The notes beneath the pieces were generated by a model. It saw only the letters and a program-made list of their open reading frames with translations, searched no databases and was not told the origin of the DNA. The translations under genes and the position numbers were made by a program. 64,000 nt of DNA, taken from the NCBI RefSeq assembly GCF_963668215.1, contig NZ_OY764190.1:3224001-3288000 (forward strand), in the 5' to 3' direction. The stretch is from an uncultured Desulfosarcina sp. Its GTDB lineage: Bacteria; Desulfobacterota; Desulfobacteria; Desulfobacterales; Desulfosarcinaceae. Shown piece after piece: positions 30,580 through 39,059 of this stretch (position 1 is its first letter; every line of letters begins with the position of its first letter).

Positions 30580-30636
30580 TGGGAAAAATAAAAAAGCCCG
30601 AAACAAGAGAGCATTGTCTGCTCTTGTTTCGGGCTT
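30580..30636 (-). terminator. Leader terminator hairpin (riboswitch expression platform)
   Basis: A perfect 16-bp stem (arms 30594-30609 and 30621-30636, AAGCCCGAAACAAGAG with its complement) is followed on the minus strand by CTTTTTTATTTTT. It stands between the GEMM-type aptamer and the PEP-CTERM start codon, ~45 bases before the start, exactly where a transcription-control platform would be. It could also simply end an upstream transcript. Confidence 0.8.
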
Positions 30637-30673
30637 CCTGATGCCAATGCGGTCAGCGAAGGACCCTTATTTC

Positions 30674-30768
30674 ATTCCTTCGGCAACCCGGCGGTCTTTT
30701 AAGTATTTTTTAAGACCCGTGGCTTTCCGTCCCCCGGTCACCCGAGGTTTGGCTTTGTCGTTTCTATC
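30674..30768 (-). promoter_or_regulatory. GEMM-I-type cyclic dinucleotide riboswitch aptamer
   Basis: Read on the minus strand, the conserved order of GEMM-I is present: GCCAAACC, then a hairpin CCTCGG-GTGA-CCGGGG with a GNRA tetraloop, then GGGACGGAAAGCCACGGG, a variable stem GTCT...AGAC, then GCCGGGTTGCCG. The family consensus has GGCAAACC and GACGCAAAGCC; the two differences (G to C and C to G) would preserve a base pair. The base aligned with G20 of the Vibrio Vc2 aptamer appears to be A, as in cGAMP-selective GEMM-Ib members. A terminator follows downstream. The call is from motif reading, not from a covariance model. Confidence 0.82.
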
Positions 30769-30854
30769 TGAAGTACCCGCGCTTTGTTAGGTTTTTATAA
30801 GTGGTTTGTTAAATTTTCGCTGACCATGAAAAGCTCGTTAAAGATCGTTTTTCG

Positions 30855-30979
30855 GACGGCTTCGTAAAAAGCCCGAGATCAAGGCTTGCGAATCCCGAGG
30901 AATGAGGCGTACATAAACGTACTCCGCAGTGACGAGGGATGAAGCGTAACGCCGATATCGGGTTTTTTACGATGTCGTC
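30855..30979. repeat. 125-bp inverted-repeat element
   Basis: Left end GACGGCTTCGTAAAAAGCCC and right end (complement) GACGACATCGTAAAAAACCC form an imperfect ~25-bp terminal inverted repeat. Between them is a non-coding core (AAGGCTTGCGAATCCCGAGG...). It looks like a MITE or dispersed repeat and sits just after the stop codon of the PHP-glycosyltransferase gene, where it could also act as terminator. Confidence 0.55.
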
Positions 30980-30990
30980 TATTTTACTGA

Positions 30991-33429
30991 TTATCCGGCC
31001 GCAGCTACCTTGTTAGCATTAAGCGTCCCGAACATTTTCCAGGTCTCGTCGAAAGCGGACTCGAAAGACCGGTTTCGCATGTATTTGCGCGCTTCCAGGC
31101 CCATGGCCGAGCGGCGCTCGTGATCGGAGACCAGCAAGCGCATGGAGTCGAGAATCGCCTGTTCGCTGTCCGCTTCTGCAATCAGGCCGGTTTTACCGGG
31201 CAGGATGTTCTCCATGGGGCCGCCCTGATCGGTAACGATCACCGGAATGCCCGAGGCCTGGGCTTCCAGAACGACGTTGCCGAAGGTGTCCGTAGTGCTG
31301 GGGAAAACAAAAAGATCGCTGGAAGCGTAAGCCTCGGCCAGATCCTCGCCTTCCAGGCGGCCCGTGAAAATACAGGGCAGATCGGCCATTTCCGCCTGCA
31401 TCTCCTCCAGGTAGGGGCCTTCTCCAACAATGGTTAGCACCACATTCCGGCTGTCCTGAAGCAGCCTTCGATAGGCCTGGGCCAGCAGGTGGAGGTTTTT
31501 CTCCTTGGAAACCCGTCCCACATAGAGCAGTTTGACCTGCTGCTCACTGCAGTTCCACTTCTTGAAAAAGCCGTTGCGTTTGGACGGATTGAAACGCTGC
31601 GTATCGATGCCGCGGGGGTAGAGCTTGATTTTGTCGGCGCTGATGCCCTTGTCCACCAACTCGTCCTTGGTGCTCTGGGACGGCGCGTAGATCAGATCCA
31701 ACTGATCATAATACCAGAGGACGAATTTCCAGGCTATTTCTTCCATAAAGGAACTGCCTGTGAGAATCTGTACATACTGGGGAATGGCCGTATGGTAGGT
31801 TCCCGAGATCGGCACCCGCAGGAACCGGGCCACGGCCAGGGCCGCCAATCCGATGGGGCCCGGCGTGGCCGTATGGATGTGGTTGAACCCTTCCCGGTGG
31901 CAGTAGTCGAGCATTTCCAGCAGCGGTGGGTAGAAAATCCTCTGTTGTTCGTATTCCGGCAGGTCATACGTGCCGATGGGTGCGAAATTCTTGACCCCTT
32001 TCTGCGGCGGCCGGTTTTCGTCGTCGCAGGTAATCAGGGTGTAGTGGTGATTGGCGGCGGTGGCCTGGTGCACCTGCTGCTGAAGGGTCAGGGCTACGCC
32101 GTTGATTTCATAAAAGGTATCCGTGAAGTGGGCCACATGGGTGTCGTCGGCAAGGTTGGTATCGCCAAGCTTCTTCTGGACACCGAACTCCTCACGGATT
32201 CGGATGCCTAAATCGCGGCCCATGGTGAACTGGGAAAACGCCACGAAGTAGGGTGCCAGCAAGGTATACAGGCCGCCTGCCGAGCCGATGGATTGGAAAA
32301 TATTGAACACATTGGCGCCGGAGAGGTGGTCCAGCAGGTGGTTGCCGAAATGGACCGTAACGCGGTTGGAAAGCGTATTGACAAAAGAGAACCATTGCTC
32401 CTCGGGTGACTGCTCATTGTCCTTTCCGGGAGCCGCCAGATGGGGGTTCTCTTCGATCAGTTTCTGGGTTTCATGGCGCAAGAGCGTGGCCAGGGAATCC
32501 GACAGGGGGTGCTTGACCCGTTTGCGCTTATGGGCGCGGAAGAAGAAATAGACCCGTGAGAGCATGCCGGGATGGGTTTCGTCCTCCATGGTCAAGGACC
32601 GGTCCAAAAAGCGGACCAGCGGATCCTTGCCGGCATAGCGCCCGAGATTGAATTTATGACGGAAGAACTGCCAGGCGATGCCGTAGAGGTTGTGGGCCAT
32701 GGTCTGGGGGGAGGGCGCATCGGCGTGAACGACAGCCGACTCGGCCCGCATGGCGGCAAGGGAGACCGAGGTTTTGTGGTCTCCGATGAATTCGGTGTAG
32801 GTCTTGGCGATATTCAGGGAACTGTGGTCGTCCGACCCTCCGAAAAGGCGTTTCTGATGAGGATTCTCAAATGCCGGCGTAGTGCCGTGTTTGTCGGCCA
32901 GGCGCTCGATGTCTTCGGGAGTGAGGCTGTTGAGAACGGTTTTAATCGTCAGGTTCTCACGACTGTTGCGGGCGCCGTTCAATTCGAAGTTCCGGAAAAG
33001 CAGGAGCAGTTGTTCGAAGTGCTCCAGCGTCATCCGGTCGTTGACCGCATACAGAGGGTGGGCGATGATGTTGAAGATGTTTTCCTGGCGAAAATAGGCC
33101 GTAAGATCGTAGATGCTGGGACGCAGTTTCTGGATCTCCTCATGCTGGGCCTCGGTGATGTCCAGGGCCAGCACATGCAGCTTGCAGCCGTCTTCGGGGA
33201 AATAGCTGGTTACTTCCTCGCTGACGAAGGTCCCCGGCAGATGGGCAATTTCCAGGGCCCCGCCGATGCTGTTGTGATCGGTGATGGTCACATGGGTCAT
33301 GCCCCGCCGTTTTGCAATGTCATACAATTGCAGCGGTTCGGTGAAACTTTCGGGGGTGCCGATTTTCTTCAGTATCCACTGAGATGGCCGTTTGGAATGC
33401 TTGGAATGTACATGGAGATCGATCCGCAT
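30991..33429 (-). CDS. PHP-domain / GT4 glycosyltransferase fusion
   Basis: 812 residues. Residues 1-~230 are a PHP metal-dependent phosphoesterase-like domain (MRIDLHVHSKHS, TITDHNSIGG, NIIAHPLYA, GGSDDHSSL). A ~170-residue helical linker follows. Residues ~405-805 are a GT-B glycosyltransferase of family 4: N-terminal half with HIHTATPGPIGLAA, acceptor/donor region YPRGIDTQRF, LLYVGRVSKEKNL, and the donor-site ExxxxxxE-like VFPSTTDTFGNVVLEAQASG. It likely transfers a sugar onto a lipid or polysaccharide. The role of the PHP part is unknown. The gene is alone on its strand, divergent from the lipid cassette. Confidence 0.88.
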   Translation of the reverse strand: MRIDLHVHSKHSKRPSQWILKKIGTPESFTEPLQLYDIAKRRGMTHVTITDHNSIGGALEIAHLPGTFVSEEVTSYFPEDGCKLHVLALDITEAQHEEIQKLRPSIYDLTAYFRQENIFNIIAHPLYAVNDRMTLEHFEQLLLLFRNFELNGARNSRENLTIKTVLNSLTPEDIERLADKHGTTPAFENPHQKRLFGGSDDHSSLNIAKTYTEFIGDHKTSVSLAAMRAESAVVHADAPSPQTMAHNLYGIAWQFFRHKFNLGRYAGKDPLVRFLDRSLTMEDETHPGMLSRVYFFFRAHKRKRVKHPLSDSLATLLRHETQKLIEENPHLAAPGKDNEQSPEEQWFSFVNTLSNRVTVHFGNHLLDHLSGANVFNIFQSIGSAGGLYTLLAPYFVAFSQFTMGRDLGIRIREEFGVQKKLGDTNLADDTHVAHFTDTFYEINGVALTLQQQVHQATAANHHYTLITCDDENRPPQKGVKNFAPIGTYDLPEYEQQRIFYPPLLEMLDYCHREGFNHIHTATPGPIGLAALAVARFLRVPISGTYHTAIPQYVQILTGSSFMEEIAWKFVLWYYDQLDLIYAPSQSTKDELVDKGISADKIKLYPRGIDTQRFNPSKRNGFFKKWNCSEQQVKLLYVGRVSKEKNLHLLAQAYRRLLQDSRNVVLTIVGEGPYLEEMQAEMADLPCIFTGRLEGEDLAEAYASSDLFVFPSTTDTFGNVVLEAQASGIPVIVTDQGGPMENILPGKTGLIAEADSEQAILDSMRLLVSDHERRSAMGLEARKYMRNRSFESAFDETWKMFGTLNANKVAAAG

Positions 33430-33694
33430 CGCGTTTCCTTTCTTTTCGTCGTTCCCCGGTTGCGTACTGCTCTTATCTCATCAGACGATCTGATCGATTT
33501 CTTTTCTTCCGGCCAGGCCGGATTTTGTTGGCCGCCTTATGCCCATCGATTTATTAAAGTAAGATTAAGGGAAAGATAGATTATGGTTAAAATGGTTTAA
33601 GCGGCGGGGCGGATGACCGATGGCGTTCATACCTTTCCTAATACAGCGGCCATTGTTTCCCTGGTGTTAGCAATACATTCGTTTTCGGTTACGA

Positions 33695-33740
33695 CTTTTT
33701 TAACCAATTTCTAACCCACCGGTAACATACAGCTAATTCA
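33695..33740 (+). promoter_or_regulatory. Candidate tandem Pho box (four 11-bp repeats)
   Basis: The TAA(C) core begins at 33701, 33712, 33723 and 33734: TAACCAATTTC, TAACCCACCGG, TAACATACAGC and TAATTC. The spacing is exactly 11 bp each time, the geometry of PhoB direct repeats. It lies ~115 bp upstream of the small membrane ORF and ~240 bp upstream of the 809-residue gene. Confidence 0.5.
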
Positions 33741-33852
33741 TTGATTTTAATGTGCGATCAACAAAGACTGCCGGTTTTCCAGAACAGAACCGGAAACAAA
33801 TGCCGGTCGCAATGCTCAAAAGGAGGTTCCATCGCTCCACGGGGAAACGATT

Positions 33853-33936
33853 ATGTACGACCAAGCCATCAACATCATTGTACTGCTTACCTCCATTGCC
33901 TGTATTGTAACGAGTGTTCTCTTTACCTTTTTTTGA
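33853..33936 (+). CDS. 27-residue hydrophobic membrane peptide
   Basis: ATG 33853 to TGA 33934-33936 encodes MYDQAINIIVLLTSIACIVT plus seven more hydrophobic residues: a short polar head and one membrane helix reaching the C-terminus. A GGGGA ribosome site stands 7 bases before the ATG. It precedes the 809-residue gene by 40 bases on the same strand. Short single-helix peptides of this kind are often missed by annotation; homologues are not recognised. Confidence 0.5.
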   Translation: MYDQAINIIVLLTSIACIVTSVLFTFF

Positions 33937-33976
33937 TTCCGATTCTTCGAAGCGAAGGGAGAACACGAAAGGTGAT

Positions 33977-36406
33977 ATGGTAGATATCGCATATCGAACG
34001 GAACCGCTCCGGAAGCGTGCCGACAGCACGCCCCACCCCGCATTAGCCGCTAATTTATTCAGAACGATTCATATGCTCGGCATCGAAACCGCTACCGCGG
34101 ACGGTTTGGCGCGCACCCTGCCGTTTACTCCCGCCGATACCACGGCAGGCGCAGAGAACGAATACCAGACAGCCGTATCCGGCGGCCGCAGCCAGGTAGA
34201 TCTGGCACATGAAATCGAGGAGTCCGGATTTTTCAGGAATCTTAAAAAAAGGACCCTGCGCGGGGATGCGCCCCGTTCCAGTTTGACGGCCCTGGAGCGC
34301 TTTCTGGATGGCAACGAGGAGGACGTGTGGGAAAACAGCTGGGTTCGGTTGCCCGTGGAGACCCTCACCCCTTTTGCGCGGTCGATCCTGGAAGTCGATC
34401 TGCGATCCGACAAAGGCTGCGACGACAGTCCGCGGCGCGGCGATGCCTGCCGGTTTCATATTCACGAAAACGGGCAGGAGATCCTGCGTATTCCCATCAG
34501 TTATCTGCTCAAACTGGCGCTGGCCGATGCCGTCGGGGAGGCGTGCCCGCATCCGACCATACAGGCGGCCGGCCGCAGCGCCATGGACCATTTTCTCTCG
34601 GACAACACCTCTCCGGAGACCTTCTCCTTTCATCCGGTCGGCATGTCTCCGGAAATGGGCGTGGGGCATGCCATTGCCAGTGAGACGGCCCTGCGTTTTC
34701 TGCTTTCCCAACTCCTCATCCAGTACGCCAACCGGCAGTTCGGCCTGACGGACAGCGGGCAGAAAGCCGAACTCTATTTTGCCCCGCATCCGCCAATCCG
34801 GCAAAAGCGCCTGAACAACCTGATTTCGGACAGCTTCTACCGCACACTGTTTATGAGCCCCTGCCTTTCCGGCTGGAATGACGGGGAGGCCAAGCACCGG
34901 TATATGCACCTGTGCCACGAAGTGCTTTCACGCAGCCAGCTCAACGCGGTCCGCAAACTGCGCGAAGCGGGCATCGTGGCCAACAATCTGGTGGTGCTGC
35001 CCAATACCTCCAATATCTCGTTGGCCAACAACGGCACCCACATCAGTTTGGGCAGCCGCAAGCTTACCCGGATGATGAAAGACCCCGGTTCGGGTTTCGG
35101 CCCCCGGGAGGAGAAGCACTACGGCGACCTGGTCATCAAAATTGTAGAGCATTTTTTGCCGCTTTTCGTGGGCACCTATTCGGCGGCGCCGTACCGGATC
35201 GACTTCATGGAATTTCATCCGGAGCGGGTGCTGGGTTTTCTGCCCCACGAGCTGGATTTCACCCATCTGCGGATGTTCTGGCGGCGGTGGAAGAAAAAGG
35301 CCAGCCTGAAGATTCTGGGCCGCAGCATCACCCCCTTCGGGCCGGAATGGCTGGACCGCAGCCTGGCCCGCTGTTTTCGGCTCAAGGGCGACCATGTCCC
35401 GGATTTCAGGCTCATCGATTATCTGGTAGCCCTGATGGCCACCGACGAGAGTCCCGCACTGGACGGCTGTTTGGGAAATGACTTGCGCCTGAAACAGGAC
35501 CTGGGAGACATGGGCGTGTTCGATCCCTGTATGCCGCTTTACATGCTATACCGGGCCCGCTGTTTCGCAACCATGGGCTTCACCGGCTTCGAAGGGCGGC
35601 ATTACAGCCTTTTCGAAAACCTGACGCGCGACATGGGCCATGCCGCCAACCTGCAGATGCTGGTGACGGCCCTGGCGTACAAATACATTTTTACCGGACA
35701 GGTTTCCCACGGCGACATTCCCGATTCGCCCTTTGTCGAAAGCGAACGCCGGCAGATTTTCTTCGGCGCAGCCGTGGGGATCCCGACCTTTTATGTCCGT
35801 TCGGATACCCGGAACCGATTTCTGGCCCGCATGGTCAAACGTACGCCCAACACCCGCTCCAGCCGTCGATACGGCGGCTATACCCGCGTACGTGCCGTGG
35901 ATTTCAAAAAGAGCCTGGTCGCCATATTGAGAGAAGATGCCCCGGAACTGGTCGAGATGAATGGTTTGGAACAGACCCTGGATGACCTGGTCCTGCGTAT
36001 CGAACAGCCGTTCCACCACGCGGCGGCCGATCGACTGACCCGCCGCATCTGTGACCGGGCCGGCGTCAAATCATCCACCGATCTCAGAGCAGACGAATTC
36101 AATGCAGTGGCGGAGACTTTTTACCGCAAGCAGTTGAAAAAGGAACAGCTGGAAGCGTCCCTGGATGTGTGGTGCGATCAGGTCGGCCGCCTGGACGGTC
36201 TTTCCGCCTGGCGCAGCGGCACATACAACCAGGCCCTGTTTTCCATTCTCAAAGGCAGGGATGCCGCATCTTTTGTCAATGCACTCCGTTCCGCTCTTTT
36301 ATCCGAGGAGTTGTCGGTTTCCGCCATTTCCCGGTTGATTCACCTGCTGCTGCTGACGTTGACCCATATGAAAGCGCAGGGGACAGCCGCCTGCCCGGAG
36401 GGCTGA
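33977..36406 (+). CDS. Large unrecognised protein in a phospholipid cassette
   Basis: 809 residues from ATG 33977, chosen because AAAGGTG precedes it; the frame also opens at 33914. I do not recognise a family. There is no signal peptide and no clear membrane helix. Notable segments are FHPVGMSPEMGVGHAIASE near residue 220, VLPNTSNISLANNGTHISLG near 345, DFMEFHPERVLGFLPHELDF near 415, and an Arg/Thr-rich stretch near 610. Many conserved-looking His, Asp and Glu suggest an enzyme. It ends 5 bases before the phosphatidylserine decarboxylase start, so a linked role in lipid metabolism is inferred. Confidence 0.75.
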   Translation: MVDIAYRTEPLRKRADSTPHPALAANLFRTIHMLGIETATADGLARTLPFTPADTTAGAENEYQTAVSGGRSQVDLAHEIEESGFFRNLKKRTLRGDAPRSSLTALERFLDGNEEDVWENSWVRLPVETLTPFARSILEVDLRSDKGCDDSPRRGDACRFHIHENGQEILRIPISYLLKLALADAVGEACPHPTIQAAGRSAMDHFLSDNTSPETFSFHPVGMSPEMGVGHAIASETALRFLLSQLLIQYANRQFGLTDSGQKAELYFAPHPPIRQKRLNNLISDSFYRTLFMSPCLSGWNDGEAKHRYMHLCHEVLSRSQLNAVRKLREAGIVANNLVVLPNTSNISLANNGTHISLGSRKLTRMMKDPGSGFGPREEKHYGDLVIKIVEHFLPLFVGTYSAAPYRIDFMEFHPERVLGFLPHELDFTHLRMFWRRWKKKASLKILGRSITPFGPEWLDRSLARCFRLKGDHVPDFRLIDYLVALMATDESPALDGCLGNDLRLKQDLGDMGVFDPCMPLYMLYRARCFATMGFTGFEGRHYSLFENLTRDMGHAANLQMLVTALAYKYIFTGQVSHGDIPDSPFVESERRQIFFGAAVGIPTFYVRSDTRNRFLARMVKRTPNTRSSRRYGGYTRVRAVDFKKSLVAILREDAPELVEMNGLEQTLDDLVLRIEQPFHHAAADRLTRRICDRAGVKSSTDLRADEFNAVAETFYRKQLKKEQLEASLDVWCDQVGRLDGLSAWRSGTYNQALFSILKGRDAASFVNALRSALLSEELSVSAISRLIHLLLLTLTHMKAQGTAACPEG

Positions 36407-36411
36407 CATCC

Positions 36412-37452
36412 GTGACCCATTTTCCAGCCCAGCATCAGTATATCGATCGGGACTCCTCCCGGGTGGTAACAGAGCGGTTGATCGCCGATTTTCTGATCAA
36501 CCGGCTCTATGCGCGTTCGCGGGAAGATTCTTCTCTGCTTTTCAAGGCGGCGACATCCCTGCGCATGTCGGCTGTTCTCGGTTTTCTCAATTTCGACCTG
36601 CCCCTGCCCGGACGGCAGCAGGCGATTCGCAACCGGATTCGGGCCATGAGCATCGACGTCGACGAATGCGTGGAGAATCCGGACAACCTGAATACGCCGC
36701 GCAAGCTGTTCGAACGCCAGATCCGATACCGACAATGCCGGCCCATGCCCGCGGCGGCCGACCGAATCGTATCACCGGCCGACGCCAGGATGATCGCAGG
36801 CTCCTTCGACCGGCACAGCAGCCTGTTTCTCAAGGAGAAGTTTTTCTCTTTTCCCGAGCTGATCGGCGGGGACAAGCCGCAGTGGCTCCAGACCTTCGAT
36901 GGCGGCGATTTCGCCATTTTCAGGTTGACGCCCGACAAATACCATTACAACCATCTGCCCGTATCCGGACGGGTAGCGGATATTTATGAAATTTCAGGCA
37001 GTTGCCACTCATGCAACCCCGGCGCGGTGGTTTCTCAAGTGACCCCATTTTCCAAGAATCGGCGGGTTGTCACCATCATCGATACGGATGTCCCCGGCGG
37101 TACGGGGGTTGGGGTGGTCGCCATGATAGAGGTCGTGGCCATGATGATCGGCGACATCGTGCAGTGCTACAGCACCCATGGTTATGACGACCCCCTGGAC
37201 ATCGGCACCGGCATGTTTTTGGAAAGAGGCTGCCCCAAGAGCCTTTATCGGCCGGGGAGCAGCGTCGACGTGCTGATTTTCCAGCCCCACCGTGTGGTGT
37301 TCTCCGATGACATTCTGGCCAATATGCAGCGGCAGGACGTGACCAGCCGGTTTACGCTGCATTTCCGGGCGCCTTTGGTGGAGACGGATGTCAAGGTGAG
37401 GTCGGAAGTGGGGAGGAAAGCTGATAGCTCAAAGCTCAAAGCTCAAAGCTGA
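36412..37452 (+). CDS. psd: Phosphatidylserine decarboxylase-like protein
   Basis: 346 residues from GTG 36412, with GGAGG nine bases upstream. Typical features of the PSD family are PADARMIAG, the substrate/His region KYHYNHLPVSGRV, and near the C-terminus YRPGSSVDVLIF, where the Ser after Gly would be the self-cleavage and pyruvoyl-forming site. The family normally makes phosphatidylethanolamine from phosphatidylserine. Its long N-terminal part (~140 residues) is shared by the larger type II-like enzymes. The last codons are a 9-bp tandem repeat (AGCTCAAAG three times), suggesting a drifting C-terminus. Confidence 0.88.
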   Translation: MTHFPAQHQYIDRDSSRVVTERLIADFLINRLYARSREDSSLLFKAATSLRMSAVLGFLNFDLPLPGRQQAIRNRIRAMSIDVDECVENPDNLNTPRKLFERQIRYRQCRPMPAAADRIVSPADARMIAGSFDRHSSLFLKEKFFSFPELIGGDKPQWLQTFDGGDFAIFRLTPDKYHYNHLPVSGRVADIYEISGSCHSCNPGAVVSQVTPFSKNRRVVTIIDTDVPGGTGVGVVAMIEVVAMMIGDIVQCYSTHGYDDPLDIGTGMFLERGCPKSLYRPGSSVDVLIFQPHRVVFSDDILANMQRQDVTSRFTLHFRAPLVETDVKVRSEVGRKADSSKLKAQS

Positions 37453-37516
37453 AAGAGAAAAGCCTCGATCCTTTGAAGCCCGGAATCCTCGAACCCTCAA
37501 CATAGGAAGCTATCCC

Positions 37517-38566
37517 ATGCACAATTGGCTGTTTGTTCTCTTCATGGCTCTCCTTCTTGTCCCTCTTTTCATCTGGGGATTTTCCACCCTTCCCCGGGAG
37601 CGCTGGCAGATCATTTGTTCCGTTCCCGTCAGGAAAATGGCCGATGGTTCCTGGCAGGGCCAGAATCTGACCTACTACGGCCTGTTCAACGCCCTGGCAT
37701 TATGCACGGCCGTATCTCTGGTGCTGATTCTTACCGGTGCCGCTGGCGTGCCTGTTCCGGTTTTCGTTGCCATCACCTGCGCGATTCTGGGGATCTGCCT
37801 GCCGGCATCGAGTTTTATCGCCCGTTGGGTGGAGAAAAAGCCCAGCACCTTCAGTGTGGGAGCGGCTTCGTTTTTGGGCATCGTTCTGGGCCCCTGGCTG
37901 GTGGTGCCGCTGGAAATGATCGCCCGGCGTTTCACCGGGACCGGGTTCGATCCCATGGCGATGCTGTCGGCGATGATGGTGGCCTATGCTTTGGGAGAAG
38001 GGATCGGCAGGCTGGCCTGTATCAGTTTCGGGTGCTGCTACGGTAAACCCATGGACCAGATGCCACAAGCGGTTCAGCGCTATTTCTCGTGGGCGGCGTT
38101 CACCTATACCGGCTGCACAAAGAAGATCGCCTACGCCCATCACTTGGAAGGACACAAGATTTTCGCAGTTCCGGCCGTTACGGCGGTATTGTACAGCGCC
38201 AGTGCGTTGGCCGGTACCCTGCTTTACCTTTCCGGCAACTATGCATGGGCCTTTTTTCTTTGCCTGTTCGTTACCCAAATTTGGCGCTTTTTCTCCGAAT
38301 TTCTGCGGGCCGACTATCGCGGGGACCGCAAGATCAGCGTTTACCAGATCATGAGCCTGGCGACCGTTCCCTACGGTCTGTTGCTTCCGTTTCTCTTTCC
38401 GGCCGCAGGTCATGCCGGGGACATTGCGGCAGGGCTTCAGCAGTTCTGGAATCCCGCGACGATCCTTTTCCTCCAGATGATCGGGATCATCATGTTCCTG
38501 AGAACCGGCCGGAGCCAGGTGACCGGATCGGGGGTGTCATTTTTTGTGAATGAAGATCGGATCTGA
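37517..38566 (+). CDS. Lgt-like membrane protein (prolipoprotein diacylglyceryl transferase family)
   Basis: 349 residues with seven or more membrane helices. The segment GEGIGRLACISFGCCYGKPM around residue 160 corresponds to the Lgt glycine/arginine signature (G-x-GRxx...N/C-G), and FLRADYRGDR matches the C-terminal Arg-rich loop of Lgt. Lgt moves diacylglycerol from phosphatidylglycerol to lipoprotein cysteines. Several canonical residues differ (Cys-Cys instead of Asn), so the substrate may be different. It follows psd in the same orientation after a 64-base gap. Confidence 0.75.
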   Translation: MHNWLFVLFMALLLVPLFIWGFSTLPRERWQIICSVPVRKMADGSWQGQNLTYYGLFNALALCTAVSLVLILTGAAGVPVPVFVAITCAILGICLPASSFIARWVEKKPSTFSVGAASFLGIVLGPWLVVPLEMIARRFTGTGFDPMAMLSAMMVAYALGEGIGRLACISFGCCYGKPMDQMPQAVQRYFSWAAFTYTGCTKKIAYAHHLEGHKIFAVPAVTAVLYSASALAGTLLYLSGNYAWAFFLCLFVTQIWRFFSEFLRADYRGDRKISVYQIMSLATVPYGLLLPFLFPAAGHAGDIAAGLQQFWNPATILFLQMIGIIMFLRTGRSQVTGSGVSFFVNEDRI

Positions 38567-38588
38567 ACGGTCGCGAGCATCGATATCC

Positions 38589-39059
38589 ATGGCCCAACAA
38601 CCCCTGTCGAAATACGTCCGCCGAATATACGAGCGCTTCATCAAGCTGAAGGAGGCGCCGCGGGAAATTGCCCTCGGATTCGCCTTGGGCCTCATGATCG
38701 GCATGACCCCTTTTCTCGGTATCCATTTCGTCACCAGCATCGCGCTGGCGTCCTTGCTAAGGTGGAGCAAAATCTCGGCCATGGTGGGCGTGAACATTAC
38801 CAATGTGTTTACGGCGCCGCTGATCTATCCGGTCAACTACTGGGTAGGGGCAAAGTTGGTGGGAGTTTCCAATGGAGTCCGGTGGCCTGCGGCCTTCACT
38901 GCGCAAGAGATGATCAACCTGGTGAAACAGTCTCCTATGGTCTTGGTCGACCTGTGCGCCGGAGGCATGATTCTCGGGATTCCGCTGGCCTTTGCCGGAT
39001 ATGTGGTGGTGCTGCGGGCGGTCCGGTTGTACCGCAGGCGATGTGTACCGACATTTTAG
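38589..39059 (+). CDS. DUF2062 membrane protein
   Basis: 156 residues from ATG 38589; an ATG at 38550 would overlap the Lgt-like gene by 17 bases. The family pattern is present: [38 protein letters not shown] with helices in the second half, given here as position ~8-45. A conserved [17 protein letters not shown] follows. Function unknown; DUF2062 proteins often lie next to glycosyltransferase or lipid genes. It is the last gene of the plus-strand cassette and overlaps the end of the convergent ABC ATPase gene by 4 bases. Confidence 0.85.
   Translation: MAQQPLSKYVRRIYERFIKLKEAPREIALGFALGLMIGMTPFLGIHFVTSIALASLLRWSKISAMVGVNITNVFTAPLIYPVNYWVGAKLVGVSNGVRWPAAFTAQEMINLVKQSPMVLVDLCAGGMILGIPLAFAGYVVVLRAVRLYRRRCVPTF

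Noticed and set aside
37421..37452. AGCTCAAAG triple tandem repeat
   Set aside because: A short 9-bp slippage-type repeat at the end of psd; too small to call a separate element, noted in the gene entry.
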